This document shows positions 1-9,873 of a DNA stretch of 64,000 nt, piece after piece. The stretch spans positions 62,001-126,000 of the forward strand of contig CAWHNS010000020.1 of NCBI GenBank assembly GCA_963830715.1, given 5' to 3'. Numbering within the stretch: position 1 is the stretch's first letter; the number at the start of each line of letters is the position of its first letter. A program made the translations under genes and the position numbers. Origin of the DNA: CAVVMA01 sp963830715 (GTDB taxonomy: Bacteria; Desulfobacterota; Binatia; Binatales; Binataceae). The notes under the pieces are model-generated. The model was not told the DNA's origin. It was given only the letters and a program-made list of their open reading frames with translations, and made no database searches.

Positions 1-1
1 G

Positions 2-1763
2 GCAGGCGCTGTTCAGATCTGGCGGCGGCCGCCGCGGCTGCGGCCGATCTCGATCACCTCCGGACAGAAGCTGGCGTTCCTGGCTCTCGGACTGCTCTCG
101 ATCGGGATGCTCCCGATGGAACTCGGCTCCCCGATAGCCCCATACATGGACGTCCTGAGCTATCCCGCATCGGTGCAGCGGATTCTCTCATTCGGCGTCT
201 ATCTTCCTTTCGACAATAACGCATACGGATGTTTCGGCGGATACGCTCAGACCCCGTCATTCGAGCTGTTCCTCGCCATGCTCGCATCGGCGACTCGCGT
301 GAAGCTCGGGGTGCTTGCGCAAAGCGGCACGATGATCCCGATGGCCGCGCTGATCATCTTCGCAACATATCGCCTCGGGCGCTCGCTGGCCAACGACACC
401 GCAGGCGGGATAGCCGCGTTGTTTCTGTTCTTCACCGTGATGTTCCGCCGGATGGCCGGCATGCGAGGCACCGCGGTAGATTTCGCGCTGGTCGCCCTTG
501 GCCTCGCATTTTTTCTCGACCCGCGCCGGAGCCGGACGCTGACCTGGTTGGGCGCCCTCATCCTGGCCACTTCAGTCGCGGGTCACGCGATCGATGGGGG
601 CCTGGCGATGGTCGCCGCCGGGGTCGGCGTTCTGCTGTGGCTGGCCGACGGCGATTTCGAGCGCTTCGTGGCAGGCGCTCTGTGCCTCGTCGGCGCAACG
701 CTGGTCGCTGTGCCCGAGCTTGTGGTCGGCTTCGGCAGGCCGATCCCGTATCTATTTATGCCGCTCAGCCAGCTTGCGGGAATTGCCGTGATCGCACTGG
801 CGGTTCGCCGGCTGACCAACACAGAGCCTCAAGGCACGAACCTCCTGCCGTGGGTGAGCAGAGCGATGGTGGTGCTTCTGATCGGAGCCGTGATCTACCT
901 GCACGCGACCGCGCCGAATTCGACGTACGAACTGATGATGAGCCAGTATCCGGTGCTCTTCCTCTTCGCGCTGGGCGGGCTGATCGTGTGGGTTTCATGG
1001 AATGATCGGCAAGTCCCGCCATATGGCGCATCAATCGCGGCGTTTGCGCTGCTGGTCGGAGCTGCGACGGAATTCTTCCGGCTTCTGATCGGACCCTCGG
1101 GCAGCGAAGTGTTTCAGGCCGGAATCAGCGATATCAACTACAAGATCGAGGAATACTGGTGCCCGTTCTTCCTGGTCTTCTCGGCCGCGGTTCCGTTCGC
1201 CCTGGCGTACCGCGCGCGCCCGCGGGCGAATCTGGTCGTAATCCTGGCGCTGCTGACGCTTCTCATCTATCCGTGGCATCCGTGGCAAGGCGTCAGTTAC
1301 GACTATACGGAGCACTCGATCGCCGAGGAGTGGGGAATCGATCTCGGAACGGCCGGCGGCGGGTTCTGGTCAGGTACGCATGACAATCGCTGGACGCTGA
1401 ACCAGGCCGACCTGGCGTCGGTTCGACTTCCTTCGCAGCGAGCAGGCGAAGGGGCGAATCACCGTGCGCACTCACATACTCCATATCGCGCACGACGCGA
1501 ACGTGATGGGCGACTTCAATCGATACGCAGTTTTCACCGGTATCGACGACGACCCGATCGTGTACGACATTCCGGGGAGCGATCGCGGATGGTTCGCGAC
1601 CGGCAGAGTTCGGCCGATAGATGAACTCGAACGGGCGCTGGCCGCTCATCCGCCCTACATCCTCGAGCAGTACAGCCCGCCATCATGGATGAAGGAGCCG
1701 CCCGACGGATACGAAGAGGTCTTCCATCAAGACGACCTGCGCCTCTTCCGACGCAACCCCTGA
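2..1763 (+). CDS. Multi-pass membrane glycosyltransferase-like protein, 5' truncated by window edge, frameshifted
   Basis: The reading frame is already open at the left edge, so the N-terminus lies outside the window. The visible part has about ten hydrophobic segments separated by short polar loops, the layout of GT-C type enzymes that use lipid-linked sugars. The frame runs from position 2 to about 1415. The natural continuation (FDFLRSEQAKGRITVR, then the soluble tail ending LRLFRRNP) is in the next frame and stops at 1763, so one base is gained or lost near 1413-1421. A second glycosyltransferase-like gene follows convergently. Donor and acceptor cannot be read from sequence; membrane protein certain, family probable. 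Confidence 0.6.
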
Positions 1764-1788
1764 GCCGCTTATGTAGTGAACCGGTGAC

Positions 1789-3993
1789 CTAACCGAAGCC
1801 GTGCATCCTGATGTCCAATACGCCGAAAGTGATCAGCGCTATGGATATTGTAATCAGGGCCTTGGTGAGTTGATCGGCTCGGCGATGCAGTCCCATCGCC
1901 ATCAGGACCAGCAGGAACGGGAATATCTGTACGTAGTGCCGCGCGCCGAATTGCGCGAACCCGTTCGCGTAGCACAGTAAGCTCGCGACCGAACCTGCCG
2001 CTGCGGCATACCACATCAGCAGCGTCTCGGCTCGTCGAAAACGGGCGCGCAATGCCAGCGCAAAGGCCGGGCTGGTCAGTGGAATCCCCTGGCCCATGAA
2101 GTTCGGATGAACGTACGGGAAAGTGCCGCTGAGTCCCGGCGCGGCGAAAAATACTGTATAGAGATTGCCGGCCAGATACCTCAGTCCGAATGCCGGCGCC
2201 TCCTTGGGACCCTCGAGACTGACTCCCATGTCGAAGAAGCTGTTGAAGCGGGCTTCGTTCAACCCGACAAACAGCAGGCCGATAACTATAAACCCCGGCG
2301 CCATCCAGAGCAGCTCCCGGATCTTCCGGCCGCGCAGGTACGCCAACGCCATATAAGCCGGCGCGCACAGCGCCAGATCATATCGCGCGAACGAAGCCAG
2401 CGCGGCGAAGATGCCCAGCCAGAGCGGACGCGCTTGTCCGAATGCTTCGATGAGGGCCGCCAGCGTGAACACCACCGATACCACCATCGGCAGCGCCCAG
2501 GTCGTTCCGAGCACGGTTTCAAACCACAGGATCGTCCCGACCGTGAAGAAAAACGTCATCCAGACTCGGGCATTGGTGGCCAGCCGGAATCGGCCCAGCA
2601 GCCACCACGCCAGGGCCGCATCGACAGCGCCGACAACCAACGAGAAGGCCGACTGAGGGGTGGCCATCCCCCAGATCAAGGCCAGCGGCATCAGGAGAAT
2701 CGGAGCCAATGGAGGATGCAACGCATATCTATACGGTCCCACCTCTGCGTATTCGATATAGCTATGAGTCGGCACATTGATGTAAGTATGCCCGTGGAGG
2801 AAGGCCACCGCCTGGCGCACCTGCTCGTTGTAGGCAGTCTCTCCAAAACTGGTTGCGGCAAAGAACGCAAGGAAGGCTGCGAAGACCGCGAGAATGCTCC
2901 AGCCTTCGAGGGAGAGATCAAGCCCACGGAGCGTTATGCGGCTTCCCACTGTTCGGCGGCCAACCGGAGACAAGGCAAGCCCACCGAGAGCGATGATCGC
3001 GGCGGGCAGCACCAGCGGGCCCCGCTCACGCCCCATCCAGACCAGCAGCGCGATGTCCGTGCAGGACAGAATGATCGCGAATAGAAAAAAACCCAGAATT
3101 GCCGTCGAGAGTCCCGGCGGAGCGGCGGCCTGTCGCGCCGCAAGGTCGGCCGCTTTGACCGATGGCTCGCTGGTCACGAGCCAATGCCGCCAATCGATCG
3201 GCAGCGACCCGCCCGATGCCCCCGGGGAACGAGCCGATTGCAACGACCGCCGTACGGCCAGTCCCGCCCCGGACACTCCGGTCATGAACAGCGTCGCGGC
3301 CACAACCAGGATCGCGGTTAGAGATCCGAACAGGTTCGCGCGGCTTGAGGCCTTGGGCACCGCTCCTCCGCGAAGCTGATCCAGGTCGAAGCGCGGACCC
3401 GCATCTGCGGGCGGTTCCTCGGTCTTTACGCCTTTGAAGTCCTTGCAGAACCCGGTCCCCGAGTTCAGATTTGAAAAGCCGCCGAGCCGGCAGCCGAATG
3501 TGATGTGGGTGGACTCGCCGACTTTGAGATAGAATCCAACCGTTTTCCAATCGGTGGTGCCGTGGAGATCTGGCGAATTGATCCAGCTCTCGGCCCACAA
3601 ATGGACGCCCGTCCCGCTCTCGGGGATGTTCTCGGCCTTCAGGCTGGCTGTGAAGTGGTACCAGCCGGCACCGAGATTAACCACCTGGCTCCAGTTTGCA
3701 TCATTTGCTTTGGTGCTGGAAATCTCCAACTCGCCCGGAGCGCCCGCGGTATGGTTCCACTTGAAGGTTACGGAATTGGCGTCCCACGCCTGGTTTGCCC
3801 AATGGTCCGGCAGAACTCCCGACCCCTGGGTCAAGTCTCCGTTGAGAACCACGTTGTCGTTCGCGACCGGGCCGCCACCTCCGTGCTGGTTGCAAGCAGT
3901 CACACCGAATGCTGCCAAGAGCGCAATCGCGACTGCGCCGGCCGCTGACGGGCAAAGAACAGCGCGAGGGTTTGAATTGCCCCTAGCCTTCAC
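1789..3993 (-). CDS. Lipoprotein-anchored sugar-binding-like domain fused to GT-C membrane glycosyltransferase
   Basis: I chose the GTG start at 3993 because a strong ribosome-binding site (GGAGGAGG) precedes it by six bases; the longer frame upstream is antisense to the divergent gene. The product is 734 residues. Residues 1-28 form a lipoprotein signal ending AAFGVTAC. Residues ~30-200 form a beta-rich domain (VVLNGDLTQGSG onwards) like galactose-binding folds. A TM helix follows, then about ten more TM segments typical of ArnT/PMT-like GT-C enzymes. The N-terminal ~200 residues are clearly homologous to those of the divergent neighbour at 4133. The combination suggests an envelope glycosyltransferase that binds glycan through its periplasmic domain; that role is inference. 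Confidence 0.65.
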   Translation of the reverse strand: MKARGNSNPRAVLCPSAAGAVAIALLAAFGVTACNQHGGGGPVANDNVVLNGDLTQGSGVLPDHWANQAWDANSVTFKWNHTAGAPGELEISSTKANDANWSQVVNLGAGWYHFTASLKAENIPESGTGVHLWAESWINSPDLHGTTDWKTVGFYLKVGESTHITFGCRLGGFSNLNSGTGFCKDFKGVKTEEPPADAGPRFDLDQLRGGAVPKASSRANLFGSLTAILVVAATLFMTGVSGAGLAVRRSLQSARSPGASGGSLPIDWRHWLVTSEPSVKAADLAARQAAAPPGLSTAILGFFLFAIILSCTDIALLVWMGRERGPLVLPAAIIALGGLALSPVGRRTVGSRITLRGLDLSLEGWSILAVFAAFLAFFAATSFGETAYNEQVRQAVAFLHGHTYINVPTHSYIEYAEVGPYRYALHPPLAPILLMPLALIWGMATPQSAFSLVVGAVDAALAWWLLGRFRLATNARVWMTFFFTVGTILWFETVLGTTWALPMVVSVVFTLAALIEAFGQARPLWLGIFAALASFARYDLALCAPAYMALAYLRGRKIRELLWMAPGFIVIGLLFVGLNEARFNSFFDMGVSLEGPKEAPAFGLRYLAGNLYTVFFAAPGLSGTFPYVHPNFMGQGIPLTSPAFALALRARFRRAETLLMWYAAAAGSVASLLCYANGFAQFGARHYVQIFPFLLVLMAMGLHRRADQLTKALITISIALITFGVLDIRMHGFG

Positions 3994-4132
3994 TGAGCAC
4001 CTCCTCCTCCGATCTTGAAAGAACCCAGCGGGTATCATAGATGAGGGCCCTACCCAATGACCAGCGGTGATGTCCTGAGCGGCGCCCAGCCTCATCGATG
4101 ATTGTACGGCGAATACCTTGAAGAATGGGCAA
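3994..4132. promoter_or_regulatory. Divergent intergenic region between the two lipoprotein/membrane fusion genes
   Basis: This 139-base gap separates two head-to-head homologous genes and must hold both promoters. The only clear element is the GGAGGAGG ribosome-binding site of the minus-strand gene at about 4000-4010. I do not recognise a convincing -35/-10 pair. Confidence 0.4.
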
Positions 4133-6502
4133 ATGCGGCGGTTTAACCCCCAAGCGGATTCGGTGATCGCCATCGCGCTTCTGGCGCTGCTCTGCCTGGC
4201 TTGCGGCGGATGCAACAGGCAGGCGCCGGCCAACGTATTTCTCAACGGGGATCTCGCCAAAGGGACCGGCGACGCGCCGGAGCATTGGACAAGCGTTGCG
4301 TGGGATCCCGGCTCGGTCAGGTTTCGATGGAACCACCCGAAGGGCGGTCGAGCCGAGATGGAAATCTCCAATGTCAAACCCAACGACACGAGCTGGAATC
4401 AGACCATCTATCTGGCCCCGGGTTGGTACCACTTCACCGCCGACCTGCGGGCCGAAAACGTGCCGCAAAACGCCGCGGGGGTCCATCTCTCGTCGGAAGG
4501 CCCGATTACTTCGACCGTCGTCCGCGGCACCACCCCTTGGGAAACGGTCGGCCTGTATCTGAAGATTAGCCGCCCGGGAGCCGAAGTAGCGCTGGGGTGC
4601 AGGCTGGGCGGGTTTGGCAGCCTCAATACCGGCACCGGTTTCTGTCGCGATTTCAGGGGAACAAGAGTCGAAGCACCGCCGGCGGGCGAGGGCCTCCAAT
4701 ACGACCTTGCTCTGATTCGCGGCCCGCGACCCTCGCTCAGAGCTTCGCGTCTGGTGAACCCGATCACGCTTACCCTGCTCGCGGTCCTGGCCGCGATCGC
4801 AATCGCGTTCAGGCGCCACGGAGAAGTCCTGCTGGTCGAAATTGCCGTTGCCGTCTTCCTGTGCCTGTTCACATACCCGATCCTTGCCAACCCATGGGGC
4901 ATCGGCGTTGCCTGGGATTGGTCTGAATTTCTGCAACATACCTGGTTTGAATCCTACTCGATTACCCACTTTCACCAGTTTCCACTCTGGAATCCTTACG
5001 CTTGCGGCGGGATGCCGTGGCTCGCCAATCCATCGTCTCAAGTAGCAACTCCGCTATTTGTCCTTCAACTTGTTTTCGGTCCTCTGCTCGGACTGCATCT
5101 GCAGATCCTGGTGCATCTCGCGATCGGCTGGATCGGCGGCTACCTGCTGGCCCGGGTCCTCGGTATGGGCATCCTGGGCGGTCTCGCCTGCGCCTCGATA
5201 TTCGCCGCAAGCTCATGGTTCTTTCTGCACCTGGCCGCAGGCGCCATCACGTTCATGCCCGGAGCCTACCTGCCCTGGATAGCTCTCCTTGCCTGGCTTG
5301 GCGCTGAGAGGGGAAGCGTGATGCCCTGGATCGCGGCGGGCCTGTTCGTCGCGATCGGATTCGGCGAGGGGAGCGTTTACCAATGCACGCAAGGCCTCCT
5401 GCTGGCGGGGGTGATCGCTTTATTCCTCGCAGTGGTGAGGAGGAGCCTCTGGCCGATCTGGGGAATGATTATTCTCGGCCTCTTCTCCGTCGGCTTCGCC
5501 GCGGTCAAGTTGCTACCAGGCTACGTGTTGATACAACAGTTTCCGCGACCCGTTGACTACCCGGAATACAATCCAGTTAGAATCCTTCTTACTGCACTAT
5601 TCGCACGCAATCAGTACTACGATCGCAGCTTCGAATTCCCGTTCTTTTTCGAATACGGCGCCTACTTGAGCCTGATAGCAGTGGCGCTGGCCGCGACCGG
5701 CGCCGTCTTCTCGCCCCGCCGGGCGTCATTGTGGGTGATTGTGGGCGCTTTCTTCTTCGTTCTGGCCATCGGCGATCCGGGTCCCTGGTATCCGTGGTCT
5801 CTGCATCATCGCCTGCCCATATTCTCCCAGCAGCGCACGCCGGCCCGCCTTCTGATTCCGTTCACGCTCGCGATCGCGGTGCTGGCCGGACTGGGCGCGG
5901 ATTTCCTGACCCGGCGTCTGCGACCCTTCGGGGCAATCTTCGCGTCGCTGCTGGTGTGCGGCGCGGTGTTTGACGCCTGGTTGGTGAGCATACCCAATCT
6001 GGCCGCGCCGGTCGCGGGCGGCTTGTCTCCGCATCGGGCGCCGCCGCAATTCAAGCAGTTCTACGGCTCGACCTGGGACATGTTCGAGACCTCCCTGTAT
6101 AACCGGGGCGCGGTCGCCTGCAACGAAGTGCTTGCCTTGTACAAATCACCGTATAGCGTAATCGGGGCAAACCAGCCCGGATATTTCGGCGAGCAGTATA
6201 TGACCGGTCCCGGTTCGGTCACCCTGCGCGAATGGACGCCGAATGCGCTGAGCTATGACGTAAATGCGCCGTCGGCAGGCGTGGTAGTAGTCAATCAGAA
6301 CTATGATTCCAACTGGCGACTGGCGGAGGGACGGGGCGAGGTATTCTCAGACGGCGGACTGATAGGAATTCGCGTGCCGCGCGGCAGTGAGCATCTGAAG
6401 TTGGTATACCGCAGTTACCCTTTCATGGCCGGTGCGGCGGTCACCTTCCTGACCTGCCTAGCCGCAATTCTACTCTGGCGCCGTTCCGCGCCCGGCGCCT
6501 AA
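4133..6502 (+). CDS. Lipoprotein with sugar-binding-like domain fused to YfhO-like membrane protein
   Basis: I prefer ATG 4133 to TTG 4118; the product is then 789 residues. It opens with a short signal ending in a lipobox (LACGGC). Residues ~30-190 match the domain of the divergent gene at 1789-3993 almost motif for motif (NGDLAKGTG, GWYHFTADL, LGCRLGGFGSLN, GTGFCRDF). A TM helix and then a YfhO/GT-C-like core follow, with DWSEFLQHTW and FPLWNPYACGGMP in the first large loop, and a periplasmic C-terminal beta domain. Probably a membrane enzyme or transporter for polysaccharide decoration. The gene is intact. Confidence 0.65.
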   Translation: MRRFNPQADSVIAIALLALLCLACGGCNRQAPANVFLNGDLAKGTGDAPEHWTSVAWDPGSVRFRWNHPKGGRAEMEISNVKPNDTSWNQTIYLAPGWYHFTADLRAENVPQNAAGVHLSSEGPITSTVVRGTTPWETVGLYLKISRPGAEVALGCRLGGFGSLNTGTGFCRDFRGTRVEAPPAGEGLQYDLALIRGPRPSLRASRLVNPITLTLLAVLAAIAIAFRRHGEVLLVEIAVAVFLCLFTYPILANPWGIGVAWDWSEFLQHTWFESYSITHFHQFPLWNPYACGGMPWLANPSSQVATPLFVLQLVFGPLLGLHLQILVHLAIGWIGGYLLARVLGMGILGGLACASIFAASSWFFLHLAAGAITFMPGAYLPWIALLAWLGAERGSVMPWIAAGLFVAIGFGEGSVYQCTQGLLLAGVIALFLAVVRRSLWPIWGMIILGLFSVGFAAVKLLPGYVLIQQFPRPVDYPEYNPVRILLTALFARNQYYDRSFEFPFFFEYGAYLSLIAVALAATGAVFSPRRASLWVIVGAFFFVLAIGDPGPWYPWSLHHRLPIFSQQRTPARLLIPFTLAIAVLAGLGADFLTRRLRPFGAIFASLLVCGAVFDAWLVSIPNLAAPVAGGLSPHRAPPQFKQFYGSTWDMFETSLYNRGAVACNEVLALYKSPYSVIGANQPGYFGEQYMTGPGSVTLREWTPNALSYDVNAPSAGVVVVNQNYDSNWRLAEGRGEVFSDGGLIGIRVPRGSEHLKLVYRSYPFMAGAAVTFLTCLAAILLWRRSAPGA

Positions 6503-6528
6503 TCCGGGGAAGCCCTTCAGGTCGAGCT

Positions 6529-7320
6529 TCAGCCGACGCGAATAGTCGCGCCGATCAGACGCAGACCAAGCCGGGCGGTGACGCGCTGCGATGATCGGTT
6601 CGACCTTGCCGTGCTGTAGAAAAGCGCGCGCCCATTCAGGCATGGCAGCGATGACCAGCTCGCCGTCACTGCAGCCGCAAATCCTCGAGGACGGAATTTC
6701 GGAAGAGTATAGACGCCGAGCTCCGCGCCGACGTCGCCGATGCGAGCTGCGAACGCGATGGACGCGATCTCGTCGCCGGCGAGCGCAACGCACCAGGGCT
6801 CCCAGAAGTCGCCGACGCCCTTAAAGCCTGCGTCAAGCATGGCCTGAGGCAATCCCCGGTCGGCGAGCCGAGCCAGCATCCGCTCGCCGTCTATCGAATC
6901 GCCTCGCACGATCATCGCGGGATGCTGATACCTCAGACCGTTCGGAAGTCTGTACTCGACGCCCGGAGCGATAGTCACGACCGGTTGGCTAGTAGAAAAA
7001 ATGTCGATGACTTTTCCCAGACATTGAGGGAGGACCCAAGGATCGCTCCACGGGGGCTCCTCGCGGCGATGGCAACTAATCTCCGAGCGATCTGCTCCTC
7101 AACATTATGGTGTACGCGTGCGATGTTGCCTTGTGGGCACCCGGCGAAGAACAAGCGTGGCCCCGGTGAACAATCTGGGTCGTTCTCCCGCTCTATGCGC
7201 TCCGAGGTGGACATCACAAACGTCGTCTCGACAGCGACATGGAGAAGCCGGAGATCATCGGTCCTCGCTATATCGGCGACAGGTTCCTTCAACGCTTCTC
7301 CGTAGTTCGAGGCCCCGCGC
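6529..7320 (-). CDS. GNAT family N-acetyltransferase, frameshifted
   Basis: Two minus-strand frames together encode one protein. The upstream frame (about 7320 to 7070) reads VADIARTDDLRLLHVAVE through PRLFFAGCPQGNIARVHHNV to RRLVAIAA. The downstream frame continues EEPPWSDPWVLPQCLGKVID and runs through an acetyltransferase fold (MIVRGDSIDGERML, GDEIASIAFAARIGDVGAEL) to the stop at 6529. The pieces meet near 7058-7070, so a single-base indel separates them. The exact start is unclear because no strong ribosome-binding site is visible. Acyl-group transfer from an acyl-CoA is the family activity; the substrate is unknown. Confidence 0.6.
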
Positions 7321-7543
7321 TTCTTGCGCGCTCCGCGTCGGGCGGCTGTTCGACGCAACGATATCCGACATCTCGCAAACGATGCGATACCGCGTCAAGC
7401 CTGGAGCGCGGCGATTAAATTTCAAACTGAGGCGTCTTCGCGACTTTACCCGCAGGCCTGCAGTGACTACGCTCACAAAACTTGACTCACTCGTAGCGAT
7501 CGCCGCTCGAGCAGCGATCGCGGAAGCGGAGATCCTGAAAACG

Positions 7544-8722
7544 ATGTCGGAAAAGCAGAATCACCTGGTGAAATTGGCGGCCGAGCTGGCCGCGGATTTC
7601 GCGACCCGCGCGACCGAGCACGATCGCGCCAACTCCTTCCCGGTCGAGAACGTCGAGAAAATGAAGCGGACCGGATACACCGCGCTGGTTGTGCCCGAGC
7701 GTTATGGCGGCCTGGGCGGCGACCTGCTCGACATGGTGATGTGCCAGGAGCAACTGGCGCAGGGCGACGGCGCTACCGCGATCGCGATCAACATGCATCT
7801 GTTCGGCCTCGGCAGCATGGCCGAGCGCGGAGCCGATACTCCCGACCAGGAGCTGTTCTTCACGATGGTCGGGCGGGAGCGGCAGATTCTCGGCGGCGGA
7901 ATCAGCGAGCCCGAGACCGGCGGCGACTGGGGCAACTTCGCCACCAAAGCGCGCCGCGACGGCGAGTTTTACGTGCTCAACGGCCGCAAGATTTTCACCA
8001 GCCTCTCGCCGGTGATCGATTTGTTCATGGTGATGACCACGCTGGAAGATCGCGTGCCGGTTTCCTCCGCGACCTTCATAGTCCCGCGCGGCACGCCGGG
8101 GCTGGAGATTATCGAGACCTGGGACGCGATGGGGATGCGGGCGACTGCGAGCCACGACCTCGTGCTCAAGGACGTGCGCGTGCCGGCGGTCGCGATGAGC
8201 GAGCCGAGGCCGGTCGGCCCAATCGACGATCAGGGGATTTCACTGTTTGCGTGGTTCTCGATGTCGGTCGCGGCGGTCTACACCGGAATCGCGATCGCGG
8301 CGCTGAAATTCACCAAGGAGTTCTGCTCGAAGCTCAAGCCGCTTTCGATGCCGCGCCCGATCAAGTACCTGCCGGGGATCCAGTTCGCGGTCGCCGAGGC
8401 TGAAGCGCTGGTCGCGCAGTCGCGCGCGCTCTACCTCGCCACCGCGTCCGAGTATCTCCGCGACCGCGCGTCATTCAAGGGAGCGAACGGACTCGTGCGG
8501 GTCGTGATGCCGAAGTACGTCGCGACCAACAACGCGATCCGGGCGGTGGACTACTGCATGGAGGCGGTGGGCGCGCACGGCATGATGCGGCGCTATCCGA
8601 TGGAGCGTTACTATCGCGACGTCCGCGCCGGCGTAAACCATCCGCTTTCCAACGCCCGCGCGCGCGAACTGATCGGCAAGCTGGCGCTCGGAATCTCCCC
8701 CGCCGAACTGCCGCGCTGGTAG
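7544..8722 (+). CDS. Acyl-CoA dehydrogenase family protein
   Basis: The gene encodes 392 residues from ATG 7544, preceded by a GGAG-type site; the longer open frame upstream (from 7118) overlaps the GNAT gene antisense and is not convincing. The flavin-contact segment GGGISEPETGGDW lies in the middle beta domain. The C-terminal helical domain ends with EAVGAHGMMRRYPMERYYRD, the usual active-site and dimer-interface region. The length fits a standard soluble acyl-CoA dehydrogenase that introduces the alpha-beta double bond using FAD. Acyl chain specificity cannot be inferred. The gene stands alone and ends just before a hairpin repeat. Confidence 0.85.
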   Translation: MSEKQNHLVKLAAELAADFATRATEHDRANSFPVENVEKMKRTGYTALVVPERYGGLGGDLLDMVMCQEQLAQGDGATAIAINMHLFGLGSMAERGADTPDQELFFTMVGRERQILGGGISEPETGGDWGNFATKARRDGEFYVLNGRKIFTSLSPVIDLFMVMTTLEDRVPVSSATFIVPRGTPGLEIIETWDAMGMRATASHDLVLKDVRVPAVAMSEPRPVGPIDDQGISLFAWFSMSVAAVYTGIAIAALKFTKEFCSKLKPLSMPRPIKYLPGIQFAVAEAEALVAQSRALYLATASEYLRDRASFKGANGLVRVVMPKYVATNNAIRAVDYCMEAVGAHGMMRRYPMERYYRDVRAGVNHPLSNARARELIGKLALGISPAELPRW

Positions 8723-8732
8723 CGGCGGAGCC

Positions 8733-8814
8733 AACCACAAAGGCACGAAGACACCAGGAAGAGACGCACCAAAATTGATTACCTTGTTCTCTGTGCCTTC
8801 GTGCCTTTGTGGTT
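8733..8814. repeat. Hairpin repeat, copy 1 (perfect 18-bp inverted repeat)
   Basis: The left arm 8733-8750 (AACCACAAAGGCACGAAG) is the exact reverse complement of 8797-8814. The central part contains the string AAAATTGAT. A second, degenerate copy lies at 9642-9722, beyond the intervening phosphatase gene. The element may act as a bidirectional terminator or be a small non-autonomous mobile repeat. Confidence 0.8.
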
Positions 8815-8823
8815 AAGTCTGCG

Positions 8824-9681
8824 GTGATTTCCGACATCGAAAATGTCGCGATGCGCGCGGCGCGTGCGGCCGGCCGGGTGCATATGAGCCGCCTGCGCCG
8901 GATCAGCATCACGCGCAAGTCCAACGCGCTCGATCTGGTCACCGAAGCCGATCGAGAAGCCGAGGCCGCGGTGATCGGAATCATCCGGCGCGCGTACCCC
9001 GATCACGCCGTGCTGGCCGAGGAAACCGGGCAGAGCGCGCAGCGCAGCGAGCATCGATGGATCATCGATCCGCTCGACGGCACGACCAACTTCGCGCACG
9101 GCTATCCGCAGTTCTGCGTATCGATCGGGTATGAGCGGCGCGGGCGGATGGAATTCGGCGTGGTTTACGACGCGCTGAAAAAGGAGTGCTTCGCCGCGCG
9201 CCGCGGCAAGGGCGCCAAGCTCAACGGCAAACCGATCCGAGTGAGCAAGACGCCGAGGCTCGCGTCCGCGCTGCTCGGTACCGGCTTTCCGTACGATCGC
9301 CGCGAGCGTCGCCGCTTCTATATGTGCTTCTGGGAAAATTTCATGACGCGCGTGCAGGGCGTGCGGCGCACGGGCGCGGCAGCCCTGGATCTCTGCTACG
9401 TGGCGTGCGGGCGGGTCGACGGTTTCTGGGAGTTCGGACTCAAGGCGTGGGACGTCGCCGCCGGATCGCTGATCGTCGAACAGGCCGGCGGCCGCGTCAC
9501 CAACATGGACGGCACGCCGCTGGACCTCGACGGCCGTCGAGTACTGGCCACCAACCGCCGCGTGCATCGCGAGATGCTGGCGGTGATCGCGGAGACGTTC
9601 CCCGAAGCCGATCGCCGCCACGCGCAGATGATCAGGGATCGAACCACAAAGGCATCAAGCCAGGAAGGAGAAGCGAACTAA
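8824..9681 (+). CDS. suhB: Inositol monophosphatase family protein (SuhB-like)
   Basis: The protein has the full family signature: EET metal ligand, the IDPLDGTTNFAHGYP metal-binding loop and the C-terminal WDVAAGSLIVEQAGG motif. It should be a magnesium-dependent phosphatase of inositol-1-phosphate or a related sugar phosphate. The open frame can start as early as GTG 8809, but that lies inside the right arm of the hairpin repeat, so GTG 8824 or ATG 8851 is more likely. The last dozen codons and the stop fall inside repeat copy 2, so the repeat appears to have supplied a new C-terminus (RTTKASSQEGEAN). Confidence 0.85.
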   Translation: MISDIENVAMRAARAAGRVHMSRLRRISITRKSNALDLVTEADREAEAAVIGIIRRAYPDHAVLAEETGQSAQRSEHRWIIDPLDGTTNFAHGYPQFCVSIGYERRGRMEFGVVYDALKKECFAARRGKGAKLNGKPIRVSKTPRLASALLGTGFPYDRRERRRFYMCFWENFMTRVQGVRRTGAAALDLCYVACGRVDGFWEFGLKAWDVAAGSLIVEQAGGRVTNMDGTPLDLDGRRVLATNRRVHREMLAVIAETFPEADRRHAQMIRDRTTKASSQEGEAN

Positions 9682-9722
9682 AATTGATCGTCGTTTCCCC
9701 GGTGCCTCGGTGTCTTTGAGTT
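9642..9722. repeat. Hairpin repeat, copy 2 (degenerate)
   Basis: It begins with AACCACAAAGGCA like copy 1, keeps the AAAATTGAT core and ends with the related arm GGTGTCTTTGAG. The arms pair only partly. The left half lies within the 3' end of the suhB-like gene. Confidence 0.7.
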
Positions 9723-9774
9723 TTCTGCGGCTTGTCCGCGGGCAATCCGTAGGATATTGGTTGCTTCTACCCTC

Positions 9775-9849
9775 GCCCCGGTAGTGAAAAGGACATCACG
9801 GAGGTCTCCGGAACCTCAAGTCCGGGTTCGACTCCCGGCCGGGGCACCA
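9775..9849 (+). tRNA. tRNA-Arg (anticodon CCG)
   Basis: The sequence folds as a complete cloverleaf. The acceptor GCCCCGG pairs with CCGGGGC, the D stem is GTGA/TCAC, the anticodon stem GAGGT/ACCTC closes loop CTCCGGA (anticodon CCG), and the T stem CCGGG/CCCGG closes TTCGACT. The discriminator A and CCA are encoded. The 3' end abuts a region with an integrase remnant, as expected for a tRNA used as an integration target. Confidence 0.93.
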
Positions 9850-9873
9850 GATCGGCCGAAAACTCTGTGAAAG

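Noticed and set aside
2107..3084. Large plus-strand open frame antisense to the membrane enzyme
   Set aside because: Arg/Gln-rich shadow of the real minus-strand gene, with no start site or domain.
3994..4389. N-terminal extension of the minus-strand glycosyltransferase-like frame
   Set aside because: It is antisense to the divergent gene's signal and first domain; a strong ribosome-binding site and GTG at 3993 mark the real start.
7118..7543. Long N-terminal extension of the acyl-CoA dehydrogenase frame
   Set aside because: It overlaps the GNAT gene antisense, has Arg-rich shadow composition, and the family begins near ATG 7544.
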